Source: Flavobacterium frigoritolerans (GTDB lineage Bacteria; Bacteroidota; Bacteroidia; Flavobacteriales; Flavobacteriaceae). From it: a DNA stretch of 64,000 bases. The DNA is taken from NCBI RefSeq assembly GCF_025847275.1, contig NZ_JAOZEV010000012.1, forward strand, positions 93,737-157,736, given 5' to 3'. Under the pieces are notes generated by a model that was given only the letters and a program-made list of their open reading frames with translations, had not been told where the DNA came from and made no database searches. The first letter of the stretch is position 1. Each line of letters begins with the position of its first letter. Shown piece by piece: positions 44,243 to 53,600 of this stretch. Position numbers and translations under genes: made by a program.

Positions 44243-45538
44243 ATGTATAACAAATCTTTAAAACATTTCCGAACGCTATTATTTATGCTCGCAGCAGCAT
44301 TGGCTACCAACTGTTCCAGTGGTGACGATAGTGCGGATAATGGCAATCCGCCAACGGGAGGTATAGGAAACAATGAGTATAATGCGCAAAGAGCAACAAT
44401 AGTGTCAGTTACTGCAAATATCGCAGTAAGTACAGATGCAACGTATAGCTGGAGTGTAATAAATGCTCCATCCGATAATTATTCTTTAGCAAATGCCACA
44501 GCAAAAGAAGCCTTGTTTGCAGCAGCAGAAATTGGAACTTATGAACTAGGAGTAGTTATAAATGACAAGGGAAATACGCAAACACAAAAGGTTAAAGTAT
44601 ATGTAAACAAAGAAGCTAAAGAATACAAAACCTTTATAGCCAAAGTATTTGATTTTAAACCTGCTCCTGGGCAATTCATTAATGACTTACCAGCGGCCAA
44701 TGATGGAGAAACATTCGATAAAATTTTAACTAGAGCTAATTCTTATTTAACCAAGAAAAACGGAGATCTAATTTCCCTTGGTGCATTTGGGGGTTATATC
44801 GTTTTTGGATTTGATCATACAATTGTAAATGTAAAAGGCAAACGTGATTTTAGAGTCTTGGGAAATGCTTTTTGGGCAGACGCTAATCCAAATGCAGATG
44901 CAACCATGCGAGGAGGGAGCAGTGAAGCTGGGGTAATAATGGTGTCTTACGACAAAAATAAAAATGGACTTCCAGATGACGAATGGTATGAAATAGAAGG
45001 AGCTGGTCATAAAATGGAAAAAACCATCAAGGATTATGAAATCACTTATTATAGACCCGATCCAAATAAAATACCAGTACCAGGAGGCGGTACGGGAACA
45101 GTACTTTTTACGGATATAGAATACATATTATGGAAAGACAATCAAGGAAAAACGGGTTATTTGGCACAAAACAATGCTTATAATCACTCATTAGACTATT
45201 GGCCAAAATGGCTTAAAGATCAAGAAAAAATTACGTTTAAAGGCACAAGATTACCAGATAATGCAGTCGATGAAAGCGGGACTGGAAGTTACTTTGTTCA
45301 GTACGCATTTTTATACGGATACGCAGATAACGCTCCTAATAATGATGATGATTCAGCAATAGATATTGATTGGGCAATAGATAAAAACGGAAATAAAATT
45401 CATCTTCCGGGGGTTGATTTTGTAAAAGTTTACAACGGATTGAATCAACAAGCTGGATGGTTAGGAGAAACTTCTACCGAAATAATGGGTGCTACAGATT
45501 TGCACTTATTAGGAGAAAATATACCTACTCGAAAATAA
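44243..45538 (+). CDS. PKD-like surface lipoprotein of the B12 locus, paralogue 1
   Basis: The protein has 431 residues. Lipoprotein signal LATNCSSGDD. A PKD-like domain lies at about 50-125 (ATYSWSVINAPSDNY, EIGTYELGVVIND). A 290-residue C-terminal domain shared with the next two genes begins at FDFKPAPGQFINDL and includes SLGAFGGYIVFGFDHTIVNV and DFRVLGNAFW. The acidic loop DKNKNGLPDDEWYEIEGAGH looks like a Ca-binding loop. The last shared block is IDIDWAIDKNGNKIHLPGVD. The function is not established. The position behind btuB/btuG and the riboswitch points to capture of cobalamin or a related corrinoid. It lies 12 bases behind the BtuG-like gene. Confidence 0.75.
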   Translation: MYNKSLKHFRTLLFMLAAALATNCSSGDDSADNGNPPTGGIGNNEYNAQRATIVSVTANIAVSTDATYSWSVINAPSDNYSLANATAKEALFAAAEIGTYELGVVINDKGNTQTQKVKVYVNKEAKEYKTFIAKVFDFKPAPGQFINDLPAANDGETFDKILTRANSYLTKKNGDLISLGAFGGYIVFGFDHTIVNVKGKRDFRVLGNAFWADANPNADATMRGGSSEAGVIMVSYDKNKNGLPDDEWYEIEGAGHKMEKTIKDYEITYYRPDPNKIPVPGGGTGTVLFTDIEYILWKDNQGKTGYLAQNNAYNHSLDYWPKWLKDQEKITFKGTRLPDNAVDESGTGSYFVQYAFLYGYADNAPNNDDDSAIDIDWAIDKNGNKIHLPGVDFVKVYNGLNQQAGWLGETSTEIMGATDLHLLGENIPTRK

Positions 45539-45579
45539 ACTAAACAGCACGTTAAATTAAAATTATAATACCATAAATT

Positions 45580-46818
45580 ATGAAAAAAAATTGTACCTAT
45601 TTATTATTTCTTGCCTTCTTATTTATAGGATGCAGCAGCAATGATGATGACGCTAAACCAGTAGAAGATGCTATAAATCCAACAGAAATTACACTTCAAG
45701 AAAAACATGAAGTATCTATATTTAATGTTTTAAATATAAGTAGTTCTACAACAGTAAAAAATCCAAATTACGAATGGGTTCTAACAAAAAATCCACTAAA
45801 CAAAACTACAGATTCTATTGTAGGAAATTCTAAAGATTTAAGATTTATCGCATTATACTCAGGTACCTATGAACTAACATTAAATGTTTTGGCTGAAGGG
45901 AAAAAAGGAAGTAAAAAAACAATAGTAAATGTAACCACTGATGCTAAAAATTACAATCCGTATATAACAAGCATTTTTGATTTCGATCCAGCACCAGGAA
46001 TGTTTGCCAATGATTTATTTAAAGTTGGCTTTACAAAAGAAGATGTTACACGAACCGCATTGGGCAGAATCAATGAAACCAATGTGGGATATCAGCTGGA
46101 CTTAGGAGGTTTTGGAGGTTCTATTATTGTAGGCTTTGATCATACTGTTATCAATGTTGCGGGAGAAAGTGATTTTAAAGTGTATGGTGGCGATTTAACG
46201 GACAAAGCTAATCCACCAGCACCAGGATTAATATATGTTGCTTATGATAAAAATGGAAATGGAAAACCAGACGACGATGAATGGTATGAGATCATAGGAA
46301 GTCAGCATACAAAAGAAAATACAATTAAGAATTTCAAAATCACGTATCATAAAAAAGCTGTAGGAGCGCCTGTAGTAGTGGGAGGGCCTAATGATATGTT
46401 TTCAGATCGAGAACACATCTTTTGCGAAAATAATCAATCGGAGTCTTATTACATGCCAAGATCTAAAACCAAAAAAGAATATTATCCATTGTGGGCAGCT
46501 CAAAATACAGTTACATATGAAGGAACAAAACTCAATGTAGATTTTGTTACTGCACGTCCGGGGCAAACTACCTTATGGAATTTTACACCTCCACAATGGG
46601 GGTATGCCAATGCTGTTAACCCTAATATAGATATTGATTGGGCAGTAGATAAAAACGGAAAAAAAGCAAATCTTCCCGGAATTAATTTTATAAAAATAGT
46701 AAACTGTGTTAGCGAACCAATGGGACTTTGCCATCAGCAATCTTCAATGGCTACCAAATTTGCAGGTGCTGCAGATCTTCATCTATTAAAAAAATACAAT
46801 TTAAAAAAAGTAAAATAA
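45580..46818 (+). CDS. PKD-like surface lipoprotein of the B12 locus, paralogue 2
   Basis: The protein has 412 residues. Lipoprotein signal FIGCSSNDDD. The same architecture as paralogue 1: a PKD-like domain (NYEWVLTKNPLNKTTDSIVG, SGTYELTLNVLAEG) and the shared domain with FDFDPAPGMFANDLF, LDLGGFGGSIIVGFDHTVIN, DKNGNGKPDDDEWYEIIGSQ and IDIDWAVDKNGKKANLPGIN, ending AGAADLHLL. Sequence divergence from its neighbours is large outside these blocks, so the duplication is old. Co-transcribed, with 41 bases to the gene before and 7 to the one after. Confidence 0.75.
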   Translation: MKKNCTYLLFLAFLFIGCSSNDDDAKPVEDAINPTEITLQEKHEVSIFNVLNISSSTTVKNPNYEWVLTKNPLNKTTDSIVGNSKDLRFIALYSGTYELTLNVLAEGKKGSKKTIVNVTTDAKNYNPYITSIFDFDPAPGMFANDLFKVGFTKEDVTRTALGRINETNVGYQLDLGGFGGSIIVGFDHTVINVAGESDFKVYGGDLTDKANPPAPGLIYVAYDKNGNGKPDDDEWYEIIGSQHTKENTIKNFKITYHKKAVGAPVVVGGPNDMFSDREHIFCENNQSESYYMPRSKTKKEYYPLWAAQNTVTYEGTKLNVDFVTARPGQTTLWNFTPPQWGYANAVNPNIDIDWAVDKNGKKANLPGINFIKIVNCVSEPMGLCHQQSSMATKFAGAADLHLLKKYNLKKVK

Positions 46819-46825
46819 TAAGCAT

Positions 46826-48052
46826 ATGAAAAAGTATTTAAAATATAGTTTGTTTCTAGTAGCTATTGGCACTTTTTATAGCTGCAGTAATGACGATTCA
46901 AAACCAGAAGATCCTAAACCAGAACCTGTAAAAGAGGCAGTTATTTCATTAAAGTTAGCTTCAGATTTTACTGTAAGCAGGTATAATGCCGTAGCAATAG
47001 ATCCTGAAGTTACTATTGAAAACAGTAATAATGCTATTGCACAATACAAATGGACAATAAAAGTAACCCATACAGACGGAACTGTAAAAGATTCTATTAT
47101 TGGAGATACAAAGACTTTGCAGTTTATAGCGCCTAAAGCAGCAAACTATGCTGTGGACTTAACTGTAACATTAGGTAAATTGGTAAAACAAGCTGCTACA
47201 AAAGTTACAGTTTCAGAAACTGGCAAAACCTATATTTCAAGAGCATTATCACTTATTGATTATTTACCTGCTCCTAGCTATAATAATGATAATCTTGTCT
47301 TTGGAACTAAAGCCGAAGTTATGACACAAATTCAGTCAGATCTTATAGAAGGAAATGATATTGGATTAGGGACTTTTGGCGGATTTATAGTTACAAAATT
47401 TGATCATACTGTTATAAACACTTACGGGAAACGTGATTTCACGATTCTAATGAATGAGAACAGCGGCAGCTTAAAATTTTCTCCTGTGAGCGTATATGTT
47501 GCCTATGATGCAAATAAAAATGGTATTGCAGACGAAAATGAATGGTACGAAATTGCAGGTAGTGAACATCATAAATCTACAACTATCAAAAATTATGAGG
47601 TTACATACAACAAACCAAATCCAGATAAACCAGCAGTAACAGGTACAAAAGACTGGCAATTTGATAAAGAGTATCTGAAATGGACAGATAATAAAAATGA
47701 ATCCAGTTTTATTACAAAAACAAAAAAATGGAGACGCTATAATTATTATCCGCAATGGATGGGAGAGTCTTATACCCTAAAAGGAACAAAAATAAACTTG
47801 CCAATAAAAGATGTAAGCGATGGAGAAGGGACAACCTATAATGTAGGAACTTTTGAGTGGGGGTATGGAGGTATCAAAGATCCGTCAATAGATATTAGCT
47901 GGGCTGTAGACAATAACGGAAAGAAAGTTCATTTACCAGGAATTGATTTTGTTAAAGTATACGTTTCGACATTTGTAGTAGCAGGTGCTACAGACTTAGT
48001 AACCAGCCATTTTAAGCAAGCAGAAGATTTAAATTTCCCAAAAACCAAATAA
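46826..48052 (+). CDS. PKD-like surface lipoprotein of the B12 locus, paralogue 3
   Basis: The protein has 408 residues. Lipoprotein signal YSCSNDDSKPED. The PKD-like part has QYKWTIKVTHTDGTVKDSII. The shared domain is more diverged: LIDYLPAPSYNNDNL replaces the FDFxPAPG block, then LGTFGGFIVTKFDHTVIN, DANKNGIADENEWYEIAGSE and IDISWAVDNNGKKVHLPGID, ending GATDLVTSHFKQAEDLNF. All three paralogues keep the Gly-Phe/Gly-Asp-His and acidic loop blocks, so these are the best candidates for functional residues. Confidence 0.74.
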   Translation: MKKYLKYSLFLVAIGTFYSCSNDDSKPEDPKPEPVKEAVISLKLASDFTVSRYNAVAIDPEVTIENSNNAIAQYKWTIKVTHTDGTVKDSIIGDTKTLQFIAPKAANYAVDLTVTLGKLVKQAATKVTVSETGKTYISRALSLIDYLPAPSYNNDNLVFGTKAEVMTQIQSDLIEGNDIGLGTFGGFIVTKFDHTVINTYGKRDFTILMNENSGSLKFSPVSVYVAYDANKNGIADENEWYEIAGSEHHKSTTIKNYEVTYNKPNPDKPAVTGTKDWQFDKEYLKWTDNKNESSFITKTKKWRRYNYYPQWMGESYTLKGTKINLPIKDVSDGEGTTYNVGTFEWGYGGIKDPSIDISWAVDNNGKKVHLPGIDFVKVYVSTFVVAGATDLVTSHFKQAEDLNFPKTK

Positions 48053-48112
48053 TTAAGCGAACCTATTCAAAAGCTATTCAACCAGAATATTAACCCCTAA
48101 ATTTTATAAATA

Positions 48113-49060
48113 ATGAAAAAAGTAATTTATTTTTTGACCGTTGGTTTACTTTTAGGACTTTCGTCCTGTAGTAACGAGGATGATGCTTTAATTGATGGAA
48201 GTGCAAATGCAGTAACAAACAGCGCAAATGCATCAACTAAAAGAATCCTTGCTGATCCTGCAATAGGAACAACAACAACCCTTAACCTTACCAATGCTCT
48301 ATTAGCAAGCGGAACCACTACAACAGGTGGTAAATATTGGGAAAATACATATGTATCTAATACAAAATTAAGTGTAGATATCTTTACATTTTCGCACACC
48401 GCTACATCTGCAGGCTATAATTATTGGGATGGTTTTATTGTATCAAATGTAAATGACATTAAAGATTACGGTTCTGGAGCAGCTCCAGGTGGATCAGATG
48501 GTTGGGTGCCTCATCAATGGGGAACCATGGCAGGAAGCGGTTTTAATACTTCTTCTCCAATAGCACCGGGAACTCCAGGAACAACAGGAGATCCTTACAT
48601 TGTTGCTTATTGGTCTAGTTATTTAGATCCTAAAAATCCACAAGGAACTACTTTTACTGAAACTGGTTTTTCAAACTGGATTAAAATCGGTAACACAGGA
48701 CTATACGAAGTTAAAGGATTGAAAATAAATATGCACCCATGGCCTTATTATGGTTGTTTAAATGGAGATGGTTTTGCAAAGAAATTTGTCTCTGGTGATC
48801 ATTTCGAATTATTAATTTATGGTGTTGATGAAAATGGAGTTATTTCAGCTCCAATCACGCATACATTAGCAAACCACACAGGATCTTCTCTTGTGATGCC
48901 AACAGGCTGGATTGATGTAACTGCAATTAAACTTGCCAACTTAGGAGAGGTGAAATATCTTATTTTCCAGATGGCTTCAACAGACTCAGATCCAACATAC
49001 GGAATCAATACTGCAGCTTATTTTTGTTTAGATAAACTTTCAGTAAAACGAATAGATTAA
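48113..49060 (+). CDS. DUF4465 surface lipoprotein, last gene of the B12 locus
   Basis: The protein has 315 residues. Lipoprotein signal LSSCSNEDDALID. The DUF4465 pattern is visible in GGKYWENTYVSN, TSAGYNYWDGFIVSNVND, YIVAYWSSYLDPKNP and GDHFELLIYGVDENG. The fold is a jelly-roll-like domain found on Bacteroidota surfaces. Such proteins accompany btuB loci in gut Bacteroides, and I recall B12-binding surface lipoproteins (BtuH) there, but I cannot confirm that this is one. It closes the riboswitch-controlled operon, followed by a strong terminator. Confidence 0.78.
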   Translation: MKKVIYFLTVGLLLGLSSCSNEDDALIDGSANAVTNSANASTKRILADPAIGTTTTLNLTNALLASGTTTTGGKYWENTYVSNTKLSVDIFTFSHTATSAGYNYWDGFIVSNVNDIKDYGSGAAPGGSDGWVPHQWGTMAGSGFNTSSPIAPGTPGTTGDPYIVAYWSSYLDPKNPQGTTFTETGFSNWIKIGNTGLYEVKGLKINMHPWPYYGCLNGDGFAKKFVSGDHFELLIYGVDENGVISAPITHTLANHTGSSLVMPTGWIDVTAIKLANLGEVKYLIFQMASTDSDPTYGINTAAYFCLDKLSVKRID

Positions 49061-49080
49061 AAATAGATCGTTTACCATAC

Positions 49081-49113
49081 CAAAAGAGCCATTCAAAAGA
49101 TGGCTCTTTTTTT
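49081..49113 (+). terminator. Terminator of the cobalamin operon
   Basis: AAAAGAGCCAT and ATGGCTCTTTT pair around a short loop with a following T-run, 21 bases after the DUF4465 stop. Confidence 0.9.
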
Positions 49114-49365
49114 TACCTCTTTTTTTACATAGTTACGTCTATTGCTTTATTCCTGAAGGTGTCTTGTCCTGAAATAACGATATACGAAAACAGTAATATT
49201 ATTGTAAAAATTGCAAGAGCTACTTTTAATTTGAAATTTACCCACTTTATTTGATTATTTATTGGAGTTTTAGCCTAATGCATGCTTTGTACGATTCCTT
49301 TTTTAACTTATCTTCGCTCTTTATACATTTATGAGTAGATTTAACTCATTTAAAAAATTTAATTT
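49114..49365. other. Intergenic region with a possible gene remnant
   Basis: On the minus strand, 49274-49125 reads as an open frame without any start codon, containing IKWVNFKLKVALAIFTIILL and a following FSYIVISGQDTFRNKAID. It looks like one membrane helix plus a polar tail. It may be the leftover C-terminus of a lost gene. Otherwise the region is only the leader of the permease gene. Confidence 0.3.
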
Positions 49366-50790
49366 GTGAAAAAAAACTATGAAGACGTAGAAGAGAATCA
49401 GCTTAAACGTGGGCTGACTAACCGCCACATTCAGTTAATTGCCTTAGGCGGATCAATAGGAACAGGTCTTTTCCTAGGTATTGGCCCAGCGGCTGTATTA
49501 GCAGGTCCATCAGTTATCTTAGGATATGCTTTAGCTGGAATTATCGCTTTTTTTATTATGAGACAACTTGGTGAAATGGTTGTTGAAGAACCTGTATCAG
49601 GAAGTTTTAGTCACTTCGCTTATAAGTATTGTGGTTCATTTGCGGGTTTTGCATCAGGTTGGAATTATTGGATTTTATATATTTTAGTTAGTATGGCTGA
49701 ACTTACAGCCATTGGTGTATATGTGCAGTTTTGGTGGCCAGAAATTCCGCTCTGGGCATCCAGTTTATTTTTCTTTCTGGTTATTAATGCTTTGAATTTT
49801 GCCTCTGTAAAAGTTTATGGAGAAACTGAATTCTGGTTTTCAATCATAAAAGTAGTCGCAATTATTGCGATGATACTCTTTGGAACTTACTTATTAATAA
49901 GTGGTACAGGAGGAGAACAAGCGACAATTCATAATTTATATAACGACGGAGGTTTCTTTCCAAAAGGTTTCTTTGAAAAAACTGCAAATGGTAGTTTTCA
50001 AGGTTTATTAGCAGCAATGGCTTTAATTATGTTCTCTTTTGGCGGTTTAGAACTAATTGGAATTACGGCAGCTGAAGCAGAAAATCCAGAAAAAAATATT
50101 CCAAAAGCTACAAATCAGGTTATTTATAGAATCCTTATATTTTATGTTGGTGCATTGGTTATTCTGTTTGCTTTGTCACCTTGGCAACAAATAACTACAG
50201 ATAGTAGTCCATTTGTAATGGTTTTCCAAAATTTAAATGGAATGGAATTCGAATTATTTGGCAACAAAATATTTTTTACGCGCCTAATTGCTAATGTGCT
50301 TAATTTAATTGTATTAACCGCAGCTTTATCAGTATATAATAGTAGTGTATATAGCAACTCACGTATGTTATATGGTTTAGCAGATCAAGGTAATGCACCT
50401 AAGTTTTTAATGAAGTTAAATAAGCAATCGGTACCTATTAATGCTATTTTAATTTCTTCATGTTTTGCGGCTATCTGTATTTTAATAAATAAAGTAATTC
50501 CTGAAGAGGCTTTTAGTATTTTAATGTCTTTAGTAGTATCTTCTTTGATTATTAACTGGGTTATGATTTCTTATACGCATCTAAAATTTAGACTTGCAAA
50601 AAACAAGGAAAATACAAAAACTAAATTTCCTTCATTATTTTATCCAGTGAGTAATTATATCTGTTTGGTATTCTTATTGGGAATTTTATCAATAATGTGG
50701 ATTACTAATATGAAATTATCTGTAGAATTAATCCCTATTTGGCTGGGTATTCTTTTTATATGCTATAAAGTTTTTAAAACAAAAAAATAA
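49366..50790 (+). CDS. Amino acid permease (APC superfamily)
   Basis: The protein has 474 residues and 12 predicted helices. It starts with GTG (MKKNYEDVEENQLKRGLTNR) because no ATG precedes the first conserved block. The APC signature is RHIQLIALGGSIGTGLFLGI (about 20-39) with GPSVILGYALAG next. The middle block is FSFGGLELIGITAAEAENPEKNIPKA. It resembles the proton-coupled AAT branch (proline, D-serine/D-alanine/glycine, GABA carriers). The substrate is not resolvable by eye. It stands alone, in front of a convergent regulator gene. Confidence 0.87.
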   Translation: MKKNYEDVEENQLKRGLTNRHIQLIALGGSIGTGLFLGIGPAAVLAGPSVILGYALAGIIAFFIMRQLGEMVVEEPVSGSFSHFAYKYCGSFAGFASGWNYWILYILVSMAELTAIGVYVQFWWPEIPLWASSLFFFLVINALNFASVKVYGETEFWFSIIKVVAIIAMILFGTYLLISGTGGEQATIHNLYNDGGFFPKGFFEKTANGSFQGLLAAMALIMFSFGGLELIGITAAEAENPEKNIPKATNQVIYRILIFYVGALVILFALSPWQQITTDSSPFVMVFQNLNGMEFELFGNKIFFTRLIANVLNLIVLTAALSVYNSSVYSNSRMLYGLADQGNAPKFLMKLNKQSVPINAILISSCFAAICILINKVIPEEAFSILMSLVVSSLIINWVMISYTHLKFRLAKNKENTKTKFPSLFYPVSNYICLVFLLGILSIMWITNMKLSVELIPIWLGILFICYKVFKTKK

Positions 50791-50926
50791 GTAGATTTTA
50801 CTACCTAATTCATTAATTAGGCATTGATTATCAATTATACATTGACAATCAATGCCTTTTTTAATCCCTGAAAATCCCGTTGTTAAAAAAATAACTCAAC
50901 AAATATTTTCTATTTAAAATGAAGTT

Positions 50927-51613
50927 TTAATTTAATTTAAGGTTGTTTTTATAGGTGCGTCCTATTGGTAATTCTTTACCATTTTTTAATAGTACAGTGC
51001 GTGAATTAAAAGAAGCTATATGCTCTTTTATTATAAGATATGATTTGTGGATTCTTATAAATCCGAGATGACGGTGCAATTCTTCAAATTTTGTCATCCG
51101 TTCTAATACCATGTGTTTTTTGTATCGGGATACAATTTTTATATATTCACCAAAACCTTCTACCCAGTATATATCATTGAGTTTAATCTTATTTATAATA
51201 TAATCTGACTTAAACATGATAAAATCCTCTACGGTATCTTTTGTTTGTTTAAAAAGGTAATATTCTTTTGCTTTAGTTATTGCTTTTTCAAAACGCTCAA
51301 AGCTTATAGGTTTTATAAGGTAATCTATGACATCAAGTTCGAATGCTTTAGCAGCATGTTGTTCTTCTGCGGTTATAAAAATGCAAAGCGGCCTTTTTTT
51401 AGTTTTTTTTAAAAGTTCAATGCCACTTATGTTAGGCATATTTATGTCAAGGATTAGTAAATCAACCTCGTTTTTATTTAGGAGCAAAATTGCATTTTCA
51501 GGATTACTAAATGTTTCTAATAAGTTTATTCCTTTAAGATTAGCACAATAGGTTTTAATAAGTTCAAGTGCAGGATACTCATCGTCAACAGCTATGGTTT
51601 GTAATTCTTTCAT
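50927..51613 (-). CDS. LytTR-family response regulator
   Basis: The protein has 228 residues. The receiver has Asp10-Asp11, phosphoacceptor Asp56 (LLILDINMP) and Lys101 (YLIKPI). The LytTR DNA-binding domain lies at about 130-228 (FIMFKSDYIINKIKLNDIYW, GFIRIHKSYLI, LKNGKELPIGRTYKNNL). It overlaps the kinase gene by 4 bases, forming a coupled LytS/LytR-type pair. Divergent from the DUF2490, citrate and dicarboxylate transporter genes, which are its most likely targets. Confidence 0.92.
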   Translation of the reverse strand: MKELQTIAVDDEYPALELIKTYCANLKGINLLETFSNPENAILLLNKNEVDLLILDINMPNISGIELLKKTKKRPLCIFITAEEQHAAKAFELDVIDYLIKPISFERFEKAITKAKEYYLFKQTKDTVEDFIMFKSDYIINKIKLNDIYWVEGFGEYIKIVSRYKKHMVLERMTKFEELHRHLGFIRIHKSYLIIKEHIASFNSRTVLLKNGKELPIGRTYKNNLKLN

Positions 51614-52710
51614 ATTTTAATTTTGAGGGTAGAAAAATACGTTTTATTTGATAATTCTTCAACTAGTCTGTAGTTTTCTGCATATTGAATAGTTAATATT
51701 TTTTTTAATGCTTTCATTCCCATTCCTTTATAAGTATGGTTGTTAATGTTTATATTGTGATTAGGTATAGAATTAGTTAGTTTAAGAACAATGTAATCTT
51801 CATCCTTGTAAAATTGTACTTTTATATACGACTCTTTTTCATTGCCGATACCAGAATGTTTTAATGCATTTTCAAAAAGGGCAAAGTATATCGACGGAGG
51901 TATTTCTAATTGTTCTTGAATTTCTTCATCATTAAGTTCAAATTCTATAGGAAGTGCATTGTTGTATTTTAATTGATACAAACCCGCAAGTGCTTTTATC
52001 ATTTCAAATTCCTTTTGTATAGTAATCGTATTCTTGTCTGTTTCATATATTACATATTGTAGTAATTGGCTTAATTGTAATATGGCTCCCGAAGTATTTT
52101 TTTCCGGATTATAACTCCCAGAATAGATGTTATTAAGAGTGTTTAATAAAAAATGAGGATTTATTTTAGATTTCATTAAATTAAGATCAGTTTCATTTTT
52201 TTTAAATTCTAAATTCTTATAGTCATATTCTATTAAAAATTTGTGTTTTGATATTCCTAAAAATGAAGCTACTAAAATGATAATACTCTGAGATGCATAA
52301 ACACTTATTAAAAAAAGACTTTCATTAGGGTTAGCTATATGATTAACATGAAATTTTGGTTCAACTAGTAAACGTAATAAAGAAGTAGATATAAATAAAA
52401 TCAGAGCATACAAAATGTACTCTGGATATTTATTTGTCTGATAATAAGTACCTACAAGATAAGAATAGCATACTATATAAAGCATAATGTTTACAACCAT
52501 CGTAAATAGTACACTGTATAATGCGTAAGGCATTGTCGTAAAATAAAACGTACTATTTACTAGGGCAGTACTATAGATGATAAAAAAGATAAAATGCTGA
52601 AATGTAATCAGATTACTCCACTGTTTTGTCATTAATCGATTTATAATCTTTTGTTCCAAGAGAAGTCGGAATGCAACTAGCAGAATAATAATGTTTATTA
52701 GTAAAACCAT
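51610..52710 (-). CDS. LytS-type membrane histidine kinase
   Basis: The protein has 366 residues with about five membrane helices in the first 155. No separate sensor domain is seen, so sensing may occur within the membrane part. The His_kinase motif LMKSKINPHFLLNTLNNIYS carries His186. The N-box is FALFENALKHSG, and the C-terminal part has KGMGMKALKKIL in place of a classical G-box. Partner of the overlapping LytTR regulator. Confidence 0.88.
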   Translation of the reverse strand: MVLLINIIILLVAFRLLLEQKIINRLMTKQWSNLITFQHFIFFIIYSTALVNSTFYFTTMPYALYSVLFTMVVNIMLYIVCYSYLVGTYYQTNKYPEYILYALILFISTSLLRLLVEPKFHVNHIANPNESLFLISVYASQSIIILVASFLGISKHKFLIEYDYKNLEFKKNETDLNLMKSKINPHFLLNTLNNIYSGSYNPEKNTSGAILQLSQLLQYVIYETDKNTITIQKEFEMIKALAGLYQLKYNNALPIEFELNDEEIQEQLEIPPSIYFALFENALKHSGIGNEKESYIKVQFYKDEDYIVLKLTNSIPNHNININNHTYKGMGMKALKKILTIQYAENYRLVEELSNKTYFSTLKIKI

Positions 52711-52892
52711 ACTTTTTTATTATAAAAATTACTTACCGTTTAAAAAAAAGCCTTTAAAATTGCATATATAATTTTATTTAAGAAACCTTATTGTGTAGTT
52801 CACTTATTATATATGTCGTTCACTGAAAATTAGATTTTTTCCAGATCCCATTCGTATACTTTTATCAAAGTCAAAATCTAATAATTATCAAA

Positions 52893-53579
52893 ATGAATAT
52901 AAAGAATACATCAATTCTGTTTTTTCTAATTTTATTTTCTGTCAAGGGTAATGCTCAGAAAGATAATCTTAACACATGGTTCCAATATACTATGTCGGCG
53001 AAATTAAATCAAAAATACAGTTTTACTGCTTTATCACAATATCGTTCTTATGATTTGATAAAAGATTCGCGTCTTTTTTTAGTATCAACATATCTTGAGA
53101 GAAAACTGGAAAATGAAATTTATCCAGCAATGGGATACATGTTTCTTGTTTTAGAGCCCTATAATAGTGACATGGAAAAAAGGATACGTTATGAAAATAG
53201 ACCTTTCCAGCAGGTATCTTTTAAAAATAAGATAGGAAGAACAGTTTTACTACACCGATACAGAATAGAAGAACGGTTTTTAACAAATCCAGACGATTTT
53301 ATTGTTAGGCTTAGATATCTTATTTCATTTAAAATTCCTTTAAATAAAGCAAGTGAAAAAAATATTTTTTACGGTATACTTAAAAATGAGATACGTATGA
53401 ATGTTGTAAAAGAAGAACAGTTCGATAGTAACAGGATCACTTCAGGTCTTGGAATTAATTTGGGAGAAAAATCGGCTTTAGAGTTCTCATTTGTCAACCA
53501 ACTGAGCTCTTCGGATACTAGTAATTATGTGTTACTAGGTTTTAGAAATTCTTTCGACTGGTCTAAATCAGAAAATTAA
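52893..53579 (+). CDS. DUF2490 outer-membrane-type protein
   Basis: The protein has 228 residues with a signal peptide (ending SVKGNAQ). DUF2490 features are NTWFQYTMSAKLNQKYSF, YRSYDLIKDSRLFLVSTYLE and LHRYRIEERFL, with alternating strands ending in LGFRNSFDW. It is predicted to form a small outer-membrane barrel of unknown function. It lies 21 bases before the citrate transporter gene and is the first gene of that transcript, suggesting an outer-membrane route or accessory for the same substrate. Confidence 0.78.
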   Translation: MNIKNTSILFFLILFSVKGNAQKDNLNTWFQYTMSAKLNQKYSFTALSQYRSYDLIKDSRLFLVSTYLERKLENEIYPAMGYMFLVLEPYNSDMEKRIRYENRPFQQVSFKNKIGRTVLLHRYRIEERFLTNPDDFIVRLRYLISFKIPLNKASEKNIFYGILKNEIRMNVVKEEQFDSNRITSGLGINLGEKSALEFSFVNQLSSSDTSNYVLLGFRNSFDWSKSEN

Positions 53580-53600
53580 TAACTTAAAATATATATTACC

